Of a DNA stretch of 64,000 nt, positions 16,968-28,427 are shown in pieces. The position numbers and the translations under genes are program-made. The notes below the pieces were generated by a model, which worked only from the letters and a program-made list of their open reading frames with translations, was not told where the DNA came from and ran no database searches. Every line of letters starts with the position of its first letter. Positions within the stretch are counted from its first letter, which is position 1. This stretch comes from Burkholderiales bacterium Ga0077547 (GTDB lineage: Bacteria; Pseudomonadota; Gammaproteobacteria; Burkholderiales; Burkholderiaceae_C). Where the stretch lies: the NCBI GenBank assembly GCA_001464195.1, contig LNEY01000027.1, positions 25,984 through 89,983 on the forward strand, in the 5' to 3' direction.

Positions 16968-18508
16968 TGGCGCTGCAGCAACTCGGCTCGGTTCCTGCGG
17001 CGCTGTCCTGGCTGGTGCGCCGAGGTGCGCGCGGTCTGGTGACCGACAGCCGGCGGCTCGAGCCAGGCGATGCCTTCATCGCCTGGCCTGGGCTGGTCCA
17101 TGATGGCCGGCAGCATGTGCGACCGGCGCTGGCAGCCGGCGCGGCCGCCTGCGTGATCGAGGCCGACGGCGCAGAGGCGATGGGCTTCGATGATCTGCGC
17201 ATCGCGGCGATGGACGGACTGAAAGCCAATGCCGGCCCGCTGGCCAGTGCGTTCTTTGGCGTGCCGAGTGAGCGGCTGTCGGTGATCGCGATCACCGGCA
17301 CCAATGGCAAGACCTCCACTGCGTGGTGGACGGCGCAGGCCTTGTCCGCACTCGGACGACGCTGCGGAATCATCGGCACGCTGGGGGTGGGCACGGTACC
17401 GGACCGTGCGAGTGCTGACACCGCAGCGGCGCTGGTGCCCACGGGCCTGACCACGCCGGACCCGGTCACGTTGCAGCGCGCCTTCAAGCGATTCGCCGAT
17501 GAGGGATTCGCCGCCTGCGCGATCGAAGCCTCCTCGATCGGTCTGGTCGAAGAGCGTCTGTCGGGCACGCACATCGACGTGGCGGTCTTCACCAACTTCA
17601 CCCAGGACCACCTCGACTTTCACGGCTCAATGGAGGCCTACTGGCAGGCCAAAGCCGAGTTGTTCAACTGGCCGGGGCTGCGGGTCGCGGTGCTGAATGT
17701 CGACGATGCGCGCGGGCAGCTGCTGCAAAACACACTCGCCGGCACCGCGATCGATCTCTGGACCTGCTCGGCGGCGCCCTCGGCCACGGCACGACTCAGC
17801 GCCCGAGACATCCGCTACACCGACACCGGCCTCGCGTTCGAACTCGCCGAAGCCGGTGCGCCGTCGGTGTCGCTGCGCAGCGGCCTGATGGGTGACTACA
17901 ACGTCTCGAATCTGCTGGCCGTGATCGCGACCTTGCGCGCGCTTGGCGTCACGCTCGCTCATGCGGCGCGTGCCTGCGAGTTGCTGACGGCGGCACCTGG
18001 GCGCATGCAGCGCGTCGTCACCGACCCGGCGGGTGGAACCCCACAGCCCGAGGTGTTGGTCGACTACGCCCACACGCCGGACGCGCTCGAGAAAGCGCTG
18101 CGCGCGCTTCAGCCCCTGGCCGCCGCGCGCGGCGGTGCGCTGTGGTGTGTGTTCGGCTGCGGTGGCAACCGCGATTCGAGCAAGCGACCGCTGATGGGTG
18201 CGGTGGCACAGCGCCATGCGCAGCGAACGGTCGTCACCAGTGACAACCCGCGCGATGAGGCCCCGGGCCGGATCCTCACCGAGGTTGTTGCGGGCATGAG
18301 TGAGAGTCCCATGCCTCAGGTCATCGAAGACCGTCGCGAGGCCATCACCTGCGCCGTGAAGCAGGCGCAGCCTAGCGATGTGGTGCTGATCGCCGGCAAG
18401 GGCCATGAGGACTACCAGGAGATTGCCGGCGTCCGGCATCCGTTCGATGACGTCGTCGAAGCCCGTGCGGCCTTGCGGGCGCGCGCAGGTGCGGGAGTCG
18501 CGGCATGA
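16967..18508 (+). CDS. murE: UDP-MurNAc-Ala-Glu: meso-diaminopimelate ligase MurE
   Basis: Cytoplasmic Mur ligase adding the third stem-peptide residue (513 aa). The P-loop is [13 protein letters not shown] (about residue 108), the conserved carbamylated-lysine region follows, and the specificity loop reads TSDNPRDE, the DNPR signature of enzymes that use meso-diaminopimelate rather than lysine. The common EVSSHGL block is EASSIGL here, which I believe is usual in this order. The start ATG overlaps the ftsI stop (TGATG), and the end overlaps murF by four bases. Confidence 0.95.
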   Translation: MALQQLGSVPAALSWLVRRGARGLVTDSRRLEPGDAFIAWPGLVHDGRQHVRPALAAGAAACVIEADGAEAMGFDDLRIAAMDGLKANAGPLASAFFGVPSERLSVIAITGTNGKTSTAWWTAQALSALGRRCGIIGTLGVGTVPDRASADTAAALVPTGLTTPDPVTLQRAFKRFADEGFAACAIEASSIGLVEERLSGTHIDVAVFTNFTQDHLDFHGSMEAYWQAKAELFNWPGLRVAVLNVDDARGQLLQNTLAGTAIDLWTCSAAPSATARLSARDIRYTDTGLAFELAEAGAPSVSLRSGLMGDYNVSNLLAVIATLRALGVTLAHAARACELLTAAPGRMQRVVTDPAGGTPQPEVLVDYAHTPDALEKALRALQPLAAARGGALWCVFGCGGNRDSSKRPLMGAVAQRHAQRTVVTSDNPRDEAPGRILTEVVAGMSESPMPQVIEDRREAITCAVKQAQPSDVVLIAGKGHEDYQEIAGVRHPFDDVVEARAALRARAGAGVAA

Positions 18509-19902
18509 TGACGCTGGCGCAGGCTCACGCGCTGCTGCCGGGCTCGCGCCTGGTCGGTGAAGCCGCCACGTTGGTGCTGCGGGTGCACAGCGACACCCGC
18601 AGCCTGCGTGCCGGCGATCTATTCGTCGCGTTGCGCGGGGAACGTTTCGATGCACACGATTTCCTGACCCAGGCTCGGGCCTCCGGCGCGGTCGCTGCAC
18701 TGGCCGAGCACGGCCTGGCCGCAGCAGGTCTGCCAGGGCTGGAAGTCGCCGATACGCGGGCGGCGCTCGGCACCCTGGCGGCGGGCTGGCGCCGTGGCAT
18801 CGAGCTGCCGCTGATCGCGGTCACCGGCAGCAACGGCAAGACCACGGTGACGCAGATGATCGCGTCCATTCTGCGTGCCTGGCAGGGCGAGGGTGCGTTC
18901 TCGACCGAAGGCAACTTCAACAACGACATCGGTGTGCCGCTGACCTTGCTGCGCCTTCGACCGGGCCAGCACCGCGCCGCGGTGGTCGAGCTCGGCATGA
19001 ACCACCCGGGCGAGATTGCACAGCTGGCCGCCATGGCGGCGCCCACTGTCGCGCTGGTCAACAACGCGCAGCGCGAGCACCAGGAATTCATGGCCGGCGT
19101 CGAGGCGGTGGCCCGCGAGAACGGCAGCGTGATCGAGTCACTGGCAGCCGATGGTGTGGCGGTGTTCCCGGCTGATGAAGTTCATACACCGCTGTGGCGC
19201 ACACTGGCTGGAGAACGCCGCGTCATGACCTTCGCGCTGAGCGCAGAAGGGGCCGCTGACGTCACCGCCCAGGCCCGGTGGGCGGGCGACCACTGGACGG
19301 TGGCGCTGTGCACACCGGCCGGAGACACGACCCTGGCACTGCACATCGCGGGGCAGCACAACGTCAAGAACGCGCTGGCCGCCGCCGCCTGCGCACTGGC
19401 GGCCGGCTGCCCGCTGGCAGCGATCGCGCGTGGCCTGGAGGCCTTCACTGCGGTGAAGGGGCGTTCGCAGGCCAGCAGCTTCGAGCGCGGTGGTCAGCGT
19501 GTCACCCTGGTCGACGACAGTTACAACGCCAACCCCGACTCGGTGCGCGCAGCCATCGAGGTGCTGGCCGGGCTGCCGGCACCTCGCTGGCTGGTGCTCG
19601 GTGACATGGGCGAGGTCGGCGACCAGGGACCTGAGTTTCACCGTGAAGTGGGCGCCTGTGCACGCAGCGCGGGCATTGACTCGCTGTGGACGGCCGGGCC
19701 CTTGTGCGCACACGCAGCCTCGGCCTATGGTGCCTCGGCGCGTCACTTCGAATCGGTCGAGGCCTTGCTGGCTGCATTGCCAGAAGCCCCGTCGGCCGCT
19801 TCGGTGCTGGTCAAGGGCTCGCGCTTCATGAAGATGGAGCGCGTGGTCGCTGCATTCAAGTCTGCGACTGCCGCACCGGTGGAGGGCGCTCATGCTGCTT
19901 AG
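18505..19902 (+). CDS. murF: UDP-MurNAc-tripeptide: D-Ala-D-Ala ligase MurF
   Basis: Adds the D-alanyl-D-alanine dipeptide to complete the UDP-MurNAc-pentapeptide (465 aa). The N-terminal domain includes [27 protein letters not shown], the ATP loop is [13 protein letters not shown], then [20 protein letters not shown] and the C-terminal [16 protein letters not shown] block. All family landmarks are present at expected spacing. It overlaps murE at its start and mraY by 11 bases at its end, so translation is tightly coupled. Confidence 0.95.
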   Translation: MMTLAQAHALLPGSRLVGEAATLVLRVHSDTRSLRAGDLFVALRGERFDAHDFLTQARASGAVAALAEHGLAAAGLPGLEVADTRAALGTLAAGWRRGIELPLIAVTGSNGKTTVTQMIASILRAWQGEGAFSTEGNFNNDIGVPLTLLRLRPGQHRAAVVELGMNHPGEIAQLAAMAAPTVALVNNAQREHQEFMAGVEAVARENGSVIESLAADGVAVFPADEVHTPLWRTLAGERRVMTFALSAEGAADVTAQARWAGDHWTVALCTPAGDTTLALHIAGQHNVKNALAAAACALAAGCPLAAIARGLEAFTAVKGRSQASSFERGGQRVTLVDDSYNANPDSVRAAIEVLAGLPAPRWLVLGDMGEVGDQGPEFHREVGACARSAGIDSLWTAGPLCAHAASAYGASARHFESVEALLAALPEAPSAASVLVKGSRFMKMERVVAAFKSATAAPVEGAHAA

Positions 19903-21070
19903 CCTGGCCAGTTGGCTGCAGACGCTGTCGCCGGAGTTCGGCTACTTCCGCGTGTTCCAGTACATCACCTTCCGCGCGGTGATGGCTGCGCTGACGGCGT
20001 TGCTGATCGGTCTGGCCTTCGGCCCGTGGGTCATACGCCGGCTGACGGCCTTGAAGATCGGCCAGCCGATCCGCGAATACGGTGTTCAGCAGCACATGGC
20101 CAAGTCGGGTACGCCCACGATGGGCGGCGTGCTGATCCTGATCGGGATCACCGTCTCCACGCTGTTGTGGTTTGACTGGTCGAACCGCTTCGTGTGGATC
20201 GTGTTGCTGGTGACGCTGGGATTCGGCGCGATCGGCTGGGCGGACGACTGGCGCAAGGTGGTCGACAAGAACCCCGAAGGCATGCGCTCGCGCGACAAGT
20301 TCTTCTGGCAGACGTTGGTCGGGCTCATGGCCGCGTTCTACCTCGCGTTCAGTGTCAGCGAAACCTCGAACATGCGCGTCTTCGAGCTGTTCCTGCGCTG
20401 GGTGCAAAGCGGCTTCTCGAATGACCTGCCACCGGCGGCCGACCTGATCGTGCCGTTCTTCAAGACCGTCAGCTATCCACTGGGCGTCTACGGCTTCATT
20501 GCGCTGACCTGGTTCGTGATCGTCGGTGCGAGCAACGCGGTCAATCTCACCGACGGCCTCGACGGTCTGGCGATCATGCCGGTGGTGCTCGTCGCCTCGG
20601 CGCTCGGCGTGTTTGCCTATGTCACCGGCAATGCCTACTTCAGCAAGTATCTGCTGTTCCCGCACATTCCGGGCAGCGGCGAACTGCTGGTGTTCTGCGC
20701 GGCCACCGCCGGTGCCGGCCTGGCTTTTCTCTGGTTCAACACGCACCCAGCGCAGGTGTTCATGGGCGATGTCGGCGCGCTGGCGCTGGGCGGGGCGCTG
20801 GGCACCATCGCCGTGATCACACGCCAGGAAATCGTGCTCGGGATCATGGGGGGCGTGTTCGTCGTCGAAGCGCTGTCGGTGATGCTGCAGGTGAGCTGGT
20901 TCAAGTACACCCGCAAGCGCTACGGAATTGGCCAGCGCATCCTGAAGATGGCGCCGCTGCACCACCATTTCGAGAAGTCGGGCTGGAAGGAAACGCAGGT
21001 CGTCGTGCGCTTCTGGATCATCACGATGCTGTTGTGCCTGGTCGGGCTGGCCAGCCTGAAGCTGCGGTGA
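19892..21070 (+). CDS. mraY: Phospho-MurNAc-pentapeptide transferase MraY
   Basis: Polytopic membrane enzyme making lipid I from UDP-MurNAc-pentapeptide and undecaprenyl phosphate (392 aa). Signature segments are [17 protein letters not shown], the aspartate-rich [54 protein letters not shown] and the histidine motif [19 protein letters not shown]. About ten membrane helices are apparent. Length is slightly above the common 360 aa because of a longer central loop around residues 150-185. The start lies inside the end of murF. Confidence 0.96.
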   Translation: MLLSLASWLQTLSPEFGYFRVFQYITFRAVMAALTALLIGLAFGPWVIRRLTALKIGQPIREYGVQQHMAKSGTPTMGGVLILIGITVSTLLWFDWSNRFVWIVLLVTLGFGAIGWADDWRKVVDKNPEGMRSRDKFFWQTLVGLMAAFYLAFSVSETSNMRVFELFLRWVQSGFSNDLPPAADLIVPFFKTVSYPLGVYGFIALTWFVIVGASNAVNLTDGLDGLAIMPVVLVASALGVFAYVTGNAYFSKYLLFPHIPGSGELLVFCAATAGAGLAFLWFNTHPAQVFMGDVGALALGGALGTIAVITRQEIVLGIMGGVFVVEALSVMLQVSWFKYTRKRYGIGQRILKMAPLHHHFEKSGWKETQVVVRFWIITMLLCLVGLASLKLR

Positions 21071-21083
21071 CCGAGGTGCAGCG

Positions 21084-22655
21084 ATGACGCATCTCCAAGG
21101 TCTCACGGTGCTGGTGCTCGGGCTCGGTGACTCGGGCCTCGCGATGGCGCGCTGGAGCGCGCGTTGCGGCGCCGCAGTGCGCGTCTGGGATTCGCGCGAA
21201 TCGCCGCCGCAGGCCGCGACCCTGGCCGAGCAGCTCCCACAGGCACTGCTGTTGAAGGGCGAGCTGAGCACCACGGCCTTGGACGGTGTGCAATTGGTGT
21301 TGAAGAGCCCGGGCCTGTCTCCGAACGACACGCGCATCGCGGGGGCACTGAACGCGGCCATCGAGCGCGGCATCGCCGTGCAGGGCGAGCTCGATCTGTT
21401 CGCGCGCGCGTTGGCCGATCTGACCACCGAGCGCGGCTATGCGCCGCAGGTGCTGGCCATCACCGGCACCAACGGCAAGACCACGACCACCGCCATGACG
21501 GCGCTGCTGGTCGAGCGCGCAGGCCGGCGTGTCGCGGTGGCCGGCAACATCGGCCCGACCCTGCTGCAGACGCTGGCCGACGCGCTCGATGGTGCGCCTG
21601 AGGCCCTGCCGCAAGTCTGGGTGCTCGAGCTCAGCAGCTTCCAGCTCGATGGTGTCGCCGGGTTCGAACCCGACGCAGCAGCGGTGCTGAACATCACCGA
21701 AGACCACCTCGACTGGCACGGTTCGATGACGCACTACGCCCAAGCGAAGGCGCGCATCTGGGGCCGCGAGGCCGTGATGGTGGTCAACCGCGACGATCCG
21801 CGCGTCGTCGCGCTGGCGCAGGCTGCACAGCCGCAGGCGCCGGTTGCCAAGGCCAACGTGAAAGCCCGGCTGCCGGCCGTGGTGCCTCGCACCGCCGTGA
21901 GCTTCGGGCTCGACGCACCGCAACACCCAGGCGACTTCGGGCTGATCACAGAGAACGGCATGGCCTGGCTGGTGCGAGCGCTCGAAGCCGACGACAGCGT
22001 TCCGCGCAAGCGGGTACGGGCAGGCGCCGTGATCGAACCCGAAGACCTCCACATCCAGCGGCTCATGCCCGCCGATGCATTGCGTGTGCGCGGGCGCCAC
22101 AACGCCGCCAACGCGCTGGCTGCGCTGGCGCTGGCCACCGCCATCGGCTGCCCGCTGGCGCCGATGCTGCATGGTCTGCGCGACTACGCCGGTGAGCCGC
22201 ACCGCGTGGCCTACGTGGCGACGCTCGACGGCATCGATGCCTACGACGACAGCAAGGGCACCAATGTCGGCGCCACGGTCGCGGCGCTGGCCGGTCTGGG
22301 TGCCGACCGCGAACCGTCGAAGCTGGTCGTCATCCTGGGCGGCGACGGCAAGGGCCAGGACTTCTCTCCGCTGACCGAGCCGGTGCGGCGCCATGCACGT
22401 GCCGTGGCGACCCTGGGCCGGGACGCGGCCCAGATCGAAGCCGCACTCGCCTCCATCGACGCTTTGCCATTGCAACGCCACGCCACCCTGGAGGCGGCCA
22501 CGCGCTGGTCGTTCGAGCAGGCGCGCCAGGGCGATGCGGTGCTGCTGAGCCCGGCCTGCGCCAGCCTGGACATGTTCCGCAACTATGCCCACCGTGCTGA
22601 AGTGTTCGTCGACGAAGTGCGAGCAATCGCGGCCGATGCGGGGGTGCCGGCATGA
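21084..22655 (+). CDS. murD: UDP-MurNAc-L-Ala: D-glutamate ligase MurD
   Basis: Adds D-glutamate, the second stem-peptide residue (523 aa). The Rossmann-like N-terminal domain starts [19 protein letters not shown]; the ATP loop is [13 protein letters not shown] (about residue 130); then [23 protein letters not shown] and the late [16 protein letters not shown] and [14 protein letters not shown] blocks. The protein is longer than the roughly 440 aa of E. coli MurD, with extra residues around 255-325, a feature I recall for this order. It is 13 bases after mraY and overlaps ftsW by four. Confidence 0.94.
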   Translation: MTHLQGLTVLVLGLGDSGLAMARWSARCGAAVRVWDSRESPPQAATLAEQLPQALLLKGELSTTALDGVQLVLKSPGLSPNDTRIAGALNAAIERGIAVQGELDLFARALADLTTERGYAPQVLAITGTNGKTTTTAMTALLVERAGRRVAVAGNIGPTLLQTLADALDGAPEALPQVWVLELSSFQLDGVAGFEPDAAAVLNITEDHLDWHGSMTHYAQAKARIWGREAVMVVNRDDPRVVALAQAAQPQAPVAKANVKARLPAVVPRTAVSFGLDAPQHPGDFGLITENGMAWLVRALEADDSVPRKRVRAGAVIEPEDLHIQRLMPADALRVRGRHNAANALAALALATAIGCPLAPMLHGLRDYAGEPHRVAYVATLDGIDAYDDSKGTNVGATVAALAGLGADREPSKLVVILGGDGKGQDFSPLTEPVRRHARAVATLGRDAAQIEAALASIDALPLQRHATLEAATRWSFEQARQGDAVLLSPACASLDMFRNYAHRAEVFVDEVRAIAADAGVPA

Positions 22656-23947
22656 GTGCGGTGAGTCGTCCGATGCGCAGCGTGTTGCAAGCCCTGCGTG
22701 TCGATGCGCTGAAGGCGCGCGTGGCAGGTCTGTGGCCGCGCGATGCCTCCAACGGTGGTGCGATCCCGGTGCGCGACTGGATCCATGTGACGTCGGGCAG
22801 TCCGACCCGGGTGCTGGCGTTTGATCAGGCGCTGCTATGCGTGGTGGTGGGGCTGTTGGCGCTGGGCGTGGTGATGGTGTACAGCGCGTCGATTGCGATG
22901 TCGGACAACCCTCGTTTTTCGTTCTACACGCCCACGTATTTCCTGTCTCGGCATCTGCTCTCGCTGTGCATTGCCTGTGTGGCGGTGCTGATCGTCGTGC
23001 AGGTGCCTATGAATGTCTGGGAGGCGGCGGCACCGTGGATCTTCGCCGCGGCCCTGTTCCTGCTGGTGGTGGTGCTGATCCCCGCCGTCAGCGGCAACGG
23101 CGTCAAGGGCGCGCGGCGCTGGATTCCGTTGGGCTTCATGACCTTCCAGCCCTCCGAGCTCGGCAAGCTGGCCATGGCGATGTACGCCGCCGGCTACATG
23201 GTGCGCAAGATGGACGCCCGCGAGAACTTCTGGCAGGCGGTGCTGCCGATGGCCTTCGCGGTAGCGGTGGTCGGCCTGCTGCTGCTGGCCGAGCCGGACA
23301 TGGGCGCCTTCCTGGTCATTGCCACGATCGCGATGGGCATCCTCTTCCTCGGCGGCGTCAATGGCCGGATGTTCCTGCTGATCACCGCGGTACTGATCGG
23401 CGCCTTCGTGCTGATGATCACACTGAGCGACTGGCGGCGCGAACGCATCTTCGCGTACCTGGACCCATGGGATGAGAAGTACACGCTGGGCAAGGCCTAT
23501 CAGCTGTCGCACTCGTTGATCGCCTTCGGGCGCGGCGAGATCTTCGGTCAGGGCCTGGGGTCCAGCGTGGAAAAACTGCACTACCTGCCGGAGGCGCACA
23601 CCGATTTCCTGCTCGCGGTGATCGGCGAGGAGCTCGGCCTGGTCGGTGTTGCCTGCGTGATCGTGGCCTTCTTCTGGCTGTCTCGTCGGCTGTTCTACAT
23701 CGGCCGCCAGGCGATCGCGCTCGACCGCGTCTACGCTGGGCTGTATGCGCAAGGCATCGGGCTGTGGATGGGCGGCCAGGCGTTCATCAACATGGGCGTG
23801 AATCTGGGCGTGTTGCCCACCAAAGGTCTGACCTTGCCGCTGATGAGCTACGGCGGCTCGGCGATCCTGATGAACATGATTGCCTTGGCCATCGTGGCGA
23901 GGGTGGATATCGAAAATCGACAGCTCATGCGTGGAGGTCGCGCATGA
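22652..23947 (+). CDS. ftsW: Septal peptidoglycan glycosyltransferase FtsW
   Basis: SEDS-family membrane polymerase acting with FtsI at the septum (431 aa). A cytoplasmic N-terminus of about 55 residues precedes some ten membrane helices. Recognisable are [14 protein letters not shown], the [23 protein letters not shown] block, the essential aspartate region [13 protein letters not shown], and GLPTKG/LSYGGS equivalents [24 protein letters not shown] near the C-terminus. It overlaps the murD stop by four bases; murG starts 85 bases later after a small hairpin. Confidence 0.95.
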   Translation: MSAVSRPMRSVLQALRVDALKARVAGLWPRDASNGGAIPVRDWIHVTSGSPTRVLAFDQALLCVVVGLLALGVVMVYSASIAMSDNPRFSFYTPTYFLSRHLLSLCIACVAVLIVVQVPMNVWEAAAPWIFAAALFLLVVVLIPAVSGNGVKGARRWIPLGFMTFQPSELGKLAMAMYAAGYMVRKMDARENFWQAVLPMAFAVAVVGLLLLAEPDMGAFLVIATIAMGILFLGGVNGRMFLLITAVLIGAFVLMITLSDWRRERIFAYLDPWDEKYTLGKAYQLSHSLIAFGRGEIFGQGLGSSVEKLHYLPEAHTDFLLAVIGEELGLVGVACVIVAFFWLSRRLFYIGRQAIALDRVYAGLYAQGIGLWMGGQAFINMGVNLGVLPTKGLTLPLMSYGGSAILMNMIALAIVARVDIENRQLMRGGRA

Positions 23948-23974
23948 ACGCCTGTCTGCCTTTCGATCGACCGC

Positions 23975-23993
23975 GCCGGGGTTTCGTCCCGGC
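23975..23993 (+). other. Intra-operon hairpin between ftsW and murG
   Basis: GCCGGG (23975-23980) pairs with CCCGGC (23988-23993) around a GTTTCGT loop in the widest gap of the mur block (23948-24032). No U-run follows, so it is not a standard terminator. It could stabilise or process the transcript. Function is unproven. Confidence 0.4.
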
Positions 23994-24032
23994 GGGCTGC
24001 ACCGCAAGGCAAAAAAAGCAAGGGGGTCATGC

Positions 24033-25118
24033 ATGACCCAGCAGAGCAAACACCTGCTCGTAGTCGCAGCGGGAACGGGCGGTCACGTCATGCCCGGCCT
24101 CGCGGTGGCGAAGGAAATGCAGCAGCGTGGCTGGACCGTCAGTTGGCTGGGCACCACCACTGGCATGGAAAACAAGCTGGTACCACCCCACGGCATTCCG
24201 CTCGACACCGTCGCCTTCACTGGTGTGCGCGGCAAGGGCTGGCTGCACACGGTGACCGGTGGTTTCCGGCTGCTGGCCGCGTTCTGGACCTGTGCCGCCA
24301 TCATCCGCCGGCGCCGCGCGCAGGCCGTGCTGGGCATGGGCGGCTACTTGTGCTTCCCGGCGGGGCTGATGGCCGCCTTGCTGCGCCGTCCACTGATGCT
24401 CGTGAATGCCGATGCGGCGCTGCTGATGAGCAACCGATCGCTGTTGCCGGTGGCCGATCGTGTCGGCTTCGGCTTCGATGGGCCGGCAGCGCACGACACC
24501 CGACGTGGTGTGGTCACCGGCAACCCGGTGCGTGCCGAGATCGAGGCGCTGCCCGCGCCGTCGACACGGTTTGCCGGGCGCACGGGGCCGCTGCGGCTGC
24601 TGGTCGTTGGCGGCAGTCTGGGCGCTTCGGTGCTCAATCGCTGTGTGCCGCAGGCGCTGGCCCTGATGCCGAGCGCGCAGCGGCCGCAGGTGACCCATCA
24701 GACCGGTGCCGCGAATGCCGCCACAGTGCAGGCCGACTACGCGCAGGCCGCCGTGCAGGCCGAAGTGCTGCCCTTCATCGACGACATGGCCCAGCGGTTG
24801 GCCGACTGCGATGTGATCGTTTGTCGCGCGGGTGCGATCACGGTCAGCGAACTGTGTGCTGCGGGCGTCGCCGGCGTGCTGGTGCCCTTGGTGGTCAGCA
24901 CCACCTCGCACCAACGTGACAACGCGCAGTGGATGGCGTCGCACGGCGCGGCGGTGCAACTGGCGCAAAGCGAACTGTCGCCTCGGCACCTGGCCGATGT
25001 GCTGGCCGGGCTCACCCGCGAGTCGCTGCTCGCGATGGCGACGAAGGCCCGCGCGCTGGCGCGCCCTAAAGCCGCCGCGCGGGTGGCGGACGAGTTGGAA
25101 GGGCTGGTGACCGCATGA
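24033..25118 (+). CDS. murG: Lipid II synthase: UDP-GlcNAc transferase MurG
   Basis: Peripheral membrane GT28 glycosyltransferase adding GlcNAc to lipid I (361 aa). The N-terminal glycine-rich loop is [17 protein letters not shown], followed by FTGVRGKGW and [10 protein letters not shown]. The C-terminal half has the donor-binding GGSLGA and the region [24 protein letters not shown]. The ORF track begins within ftsW at 23880; the ATG at 24033 gives the canonical N-terminus, preceded by an AAGGGGG stretch about five bases upstream. The end overlaps murC by four bases. Confidence 0.95.
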   Translation: MTQQSKHLLVVAAGTGGHVMPGLAVAKEMQQRGWTVSWLGTTTGMENKLVPPHGIPLDTVAFTGVRGKGWLHTVTGGFRLLAAFWTCAAIIRRRRAQAVLGMGGYLCFPAGLMAALLRRPLMLVNADAALLMSNRSLLPVADRVGFGFDGPAAHDTRRGVVTGNPVRAEIEALPAPSTRFAGRTGPLRLLVVGGSLGASVLNRCVPQALALMPSAQRPQVTHQTGAANAATVQADYAQAAVQAEVLPFIDDMAQRLADCDVIVCRAGAITVSELCAAGVAGVLVPLVVSTTSHQRDNAQWMASHGAAVQLAQSELSPRHLADVLAGLTRESLLAMATKARALARPKAAARVADELEGLVTA

Positions 25119-26563
25119 AACACGCCGTCAAGCACATTCATTTCGTGGGCGTGGGGGGGGCCGGCATGAGCGGCATTGCCGAGATCCTGCACAACCTCGG
25201 GTACCGCGTGTCGGGGTCGGACAGCAGCGACAGCGCCACCTCGCGCCGATTGGCCGGTCTCGGCATCCGGGTCTCGGTGGGCCATGACGCGTCACACATC
25301 GAAGGCGCTGAAGCGGTGGTCACTTCGACCGCGGTGAAGGCCGACAACCCCGAGGTCATCGCCGCACGCGCCAAGCGGGTGCCAGTGGTGCCGCGTGCGG
25401 TGATGCTGGCCGAGCTGATGCGGCTGAAGAAAGGCATCGCGATCGCCGGCACGCATGGCAAGACCACCACCACCAGCCTGGTCACCAGCGTGCTGGCCGA
25501 GGCCGGGCTCGACCCGACCTTCGTGATCGGCGGACGCTTGAACGCCGCCGGGGCGAATTCACGATTGGGTTCGGGCGACCACATCGTCGTCGAGGCCGAT
25601 GAGTCCGACGCGTCGTTTCTGAACCTGCTGCCGGTGATGGCCGTGGTGACCAACATCGACGCCGACCACATGGACACCTACGGGCATGACCTGGGCCGGC
25701 TCAAGCATGCGTTCATCGAGTTTGTGCACCGCATGCCGTTCTATGGCGCCGCCATCGTCTGCTGTGACGACCCGGGCGTGCGCTCGATCATGCCGATGCT
25801 GTCGAGACCGGTTGTCACCTATGGCTTCGGTGCCGACGCGATGGTGCGCGCGGTCGAGGTGCAGGCCCGCGCCGGGCGCATGCACTTCACGGTGCAGCGA
25901 CGCAATGGTGTCGCGATGCCCGATCTGGACGTGACGCTGAACCTGCCCGGCGACCACAACGTGCTGAATGCGTTGGCCGCGATTGCGGTGGCCACCGAGC
26001 TGGAGCTGCCCGATACGGCGATGGTGCAGGGGCTGGCCGAGTTCCGCGGCGTCGACCGGCGCTTCCAGCGTTATGGCGAAGTGCCGGCAGCCGCTGCAGA
26101 CGGTACGCAAGGGGCCTTCACGCTGATCGACGACTACGGCCACCATCCGGTCGAAATGGCGGCCACGCTGGCTGCAGCGCGCGGTGCGTTCCCGGGTCGC
26201 CGGCTGGTGCTGGCCTTCCAGCCGCACCGCTACACCCGCACCCGCGATTGTTTCGAGGATTTCGTCAAGGTGATTGGCAGTGCCGATGCCGTGCTGCTCA
26301 CCGAGGTCTATGCCGCAGGCGAGGCGCCCATCGTCGCCGCCGATGGCCGTGCGTTGGCGCGCGCCCTGCGCGTCGCGGGCAAGGTCGATCCGGTGTTCAT
26401 CGACGACATCACCCTGCTGCCGCAGGCCATCCTGGATCACGCCCGTGCCGGCGATGTGCTGGTCTCGATGGGCGCGGGATCGATCGGCCAGGTCCCGGGG
26501 TTGGTGCTGGAGCTGCAGGCCCGCGCCGATGCGATGGTTGCCGCCACAGAGGTCACGCCATGA
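25115..26563 (+). CDS. murC: UDP-MurNAc: L-alanine ligase MurC
   Basis: First ligase of stem-peptide assembly (482 aa). The N-terminal UDP-binding domain has [23 protein letters not shown], the ATP loop is [14 protein letters not shown] (about residue 110), then [10 protein letters not shown], the [13 protein letters not shown] block, [16 protein letters not shown] and [16 protein letters not shown]. All expected motifs are intact. It overlaps murG and ddl by four bases each. A related ligase, Mpl, lies on the other strand at 33007-34401. Confidence 0.96.
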   Translation: MKHAVKHIHFVGVGGAGMSGIAEILHNLGYRVSGSDSSDSATSRRLAGLGIRVSVGHDASHIEGAEAVVTSTAVKADNPEVIAARAKRVPVVPRAVMLAELMRLKKGIAIAGTHGKTTTTSLVTSVLAEAGLDPTFVIGGRLNAAGANSRLGSGDHIVVEADESDASFLNLLPVMAVVTNIDADHMDTYGHDLGRLKHAFIEFVHRMPFYGAAIVCCDDPGVRSIMPMLSRPVVTYGFGADAMVRAVEVQARAGRMHFTVQRRNGVAMPDLDVTLNLPGDHNVLNALAAIAVATELELPDTAMVQGLAEFRGVDRRFQRYGEVPAAAADGTQGAFTLIDDYGHHPVEMAATLAAARGAFPGRRLVLAFQPHRYTRTRDCFEDFVKVIGSADAVLLTEVYAAGEAPIVAADGRALARALRVAGKVDPVFIDDITLLPQAILDHARAGDVLVSMGAGSIGQVPGLVLELQARADAMVAATEVTP

Positions 26564-27564
26564 GCATCGATCCGAAAGCGTTGGGCAAAGTCGCGGTGCT
26601 CCTGGGCGGCACCTCGGCGGAGCGCGACATCTCGCTGATGTCTGGCAGCGGCGTGCTGGCCGCATTGCAGTCGCTGGGTGTGGATGCGCAGGCCTTCGAT
26701 CCGGCGCAGCGCGATCTGGCCGAGCTGAAATCACTGGGCATCGATCGCTGCTTCATTTCGCTGCACGGCCGCCATGGCGAAGACGGCACCGTGCAGGGCG
26801 CGCTCGAACTGCTGGGCATCCCGTACACCGGCTCTGGCGTGATGGCCTCTGCCGTGGCCATGGACAAGGTGATGACCAAGCGCATCTGGCTGGCCGAAGG
26901 CCTGCCGACGCCCCGCCATGTCTGGCTGGAAGCGACCCACGGGAAGGGCGAGCATTCGGCCGAGCAAGTGCAAGCCGTGCCAGCCCAGATCGGTCTGCCG
27001 CTGATCGTCAAGCCGCCGCGCGAAGGCTCGTCGATTGGTGTCACCAAGGTGCAAAGCGCCGATCAGATCGCCGATGCGGTGGCACTCGCCGCCCGCTATG
27101 ACGCCGACGTGCTGTGCGAGGAGTTCATTGCCGGCGAAGAAGTCACCTGCCCGGTGCTGGGAGAAGGTGCGCATGTGCGGGCGCTGCCGGTGGTCCGCAT
27201 CCGCGCACCGGAAGGCGCCTACGACTACCAGAACAAGTACTTCACAGACGTGGTGCAGTACCTGTGCCCGAGCGGTCTGCCGCAAGCCGAGGAGCGCGAG
27301 ATCCAGCGGCTGGCCATCGCGTCCTACCGCGCGTTGGGCTGCCGAGGCTGGGGCCGCGCCGACCTGATGATCCGCGGGTCCGACCGCCAGCCCTTCCTGC
27401 TGGAGATGAACACCTCGCCGGGCATGACGACGCATTCGCTGGTGCCGATGTCAGCGCGTGCCACGGGCATCGATTACCCGCAACTCTGCCTGCTGATCGC
27501 GAGCCAGGCCCGCCTCGATGGGCAGCCCGTGGTGGCGGCATCGACTTCGAGCCTTGCGGCCTGA
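26560..27564 (+). CDS. ddl: D-alanine: D-alanine ligase
   Basis: ATP-grasp enzyme making the D-Ala-D-Ala dipeptide used by MurF (334 aa). The N-terminal motif is [19 protein letters not shown], then [25 protein letters not shown], the ATP-binding [26 protein letters not shown] in the omega loop (a Tyr/Phe pattern typical of D-Ala rather than D-lactate specificity), and the metal-binding [14 protein letters not shown]. The ORF track starts far upstream at 26248; the ATG at 26560 overlaps the murC stop and starts the family domain. Confidence 0.95.
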   Translation: MSIDPKALGKVAVLLGGTSAERDISLMSGSGVLAALQSLGVDAQAFDPAQRDLAELKSLGIDRCFISLHGRHGEDGTVQGALELLGIPYTGSGVMASAVAMDKVMTKRIWLAEGLPTPRHVWLEATHGKGEHSAEQVQAVPAQIGLPLIVKPPREGSSIGVTKVQSADQIADAVALAARYDADVLCEEFIAGEEVTCPVLGEGAHVRALPVVRIRAPEGAYDYQNKYFTDVVQYLCPSGLPQAEEREIQRLAIASYRALGCRGWGRADLMIRGSDRQPFLLEMNTSPGMTTHSLVPMSARATGIDYPQLCLLIASQARLDGQPVVAASTSSLAA

Positions 27565-27580
27565 CCCGACGTCACGAACC

Positions 27581-28414
27581 ATGGCCAGCACCACCTTCAT
27601 CCGCCCACCCACCGCGGCCCGCCCTTCGCGTGACGCGGTGCCGGCCGATGTGCGCTGGATGCGGCTGACCGCGAACGGTCTGTATGCGCTGGCCGCGCTG
27701 GTGTTCGTCGCGCTGGCAGCTCATCTGCTGACGCGCCAGCCCGTGTTCGCGCTGCGGGCCATCCAGCTCGATGGCGACCTGACCCGCAACAGCGTGGCAA
27801 CGATCCGCGTCAACGCGGTGCCTCAATTGCGTGGCAACTTCTTCACCATCGATCTGCAGGCGGCGCGGCGCGCCTTCGAGACGGTGCCGTGGGTGCGCCG
27901 CGCGGTGGTGCAGAGGGTGTGGCCGAACCGCCTGGCCGTGCGGCTCGAGGAGCACCGGCCCGTGGCCCTCTGGCGTGGGGCAGACGACAACGGCGCCGCC
28001 GAGCAACTGGTCAACGCCCAAGGGGAAGTGTTCGAGGCCAACGTCGGCGATGTCGAAGGCGACAGCCTGCCCACACTCCAGGGACCTGACGGCACTTCGG
28101 CCGCAATGCTCTCGATGCTGACGCGCCTGCAGACCGTGTTTGCCCGGCAGGGCAGCCAGATCGACACGCTGCGACTCTCGAGCCGCGCGTCTTGGGCGAT
28201 CGAGCTCGACACCGGCGCGAAGGTCGAGCTCGGTCGAGGCAGCGATGACGAAGTGCTGGTGCGTGCGGACCGCTTTGTCTCGACGGTGACGCAGATGACG
28301 CAGCAGTTTCAGGCGCCGGTGGTCTACGCCGACCTGCGCCATCGCGATGGCTATGCGTTGCGGCTGCGCGGCATCACCACGGTGACCACCCCGGTCACTG
28401 TGAACAGGAATTGA
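27581..28414 (+). CDS. ftsQ: Cell division protein FtsQ
   Basis: Bitopic divisome scaffold (277 aa). A cytoplasmic tail of about 30 residues and one membrane helix (about 32-52, LYALAALVFVALAAHLL) precede the POTRA domain (FALRAIQLDGDLTRNSVATIRV, then the TIDLQAARRAFETVPWVRRAVV segment) and the beta domain (WPNRLAVRLEEHRPVALW). The ORF track starts at 27518 within ddl; the ATG at 27581, 17 bases after the ddl stop, gives a normal-length tail. Identification is supported by its place between ddl and ftsA. Confidence 0.93.
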   Translation: MASTTFIRPPTAARPSRDAVPADVRWMRLTANGLYALAALVFVALAAHLLTRQPVFALRAIQLDGDLTRNSVATIRVNAVPQLRGNFFTIDLQAARRAFETVPWVRRAVVQRVWPNRLAVRLEEHRPVALWRGADDNGAAEQLVNAQGEVFEANVGDVEGDSLPTLQGPDGTSAAMLSMLTRLQTVFARQGSQIDTLRLSSRASWAIELDTGAKVELGRGSDDEVLVRADRFVSTVTQMTQQFQAPVVYADLRHRDGYALRLRGITTVTTPVTVNRN

Positions 28415-28427
28415 GCGAGAGGAACGG

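Noticed and set aside
17521-17550. MurE block EASSIGL in place of EVSSHGL, as a possible loss of function
   Set aside because: The ATP and DNPR motifs are intact, and I recall this variant as normal in Burkholderiales MurE.
19856-21427. 523-aa antisense ORF across mraY and murD
   Set aside because: It lies opposite two certain genes, has no recognisable domain, and its Arg/Gln/His-rich composition is typical of antisense frames in G/C-rich DNA.
21655-21680. GGGTTCGAACCC as a possible tRNA T-arm
   Set aside because: It is inside murD in a conserved reading frame and no cloverleaf can be folded around it.
21021-22592. 523-aa antisense ORF opposite murD
   Set aside because: Same reasoning: shadow of a confirmed Mur ligase with no family motifs.
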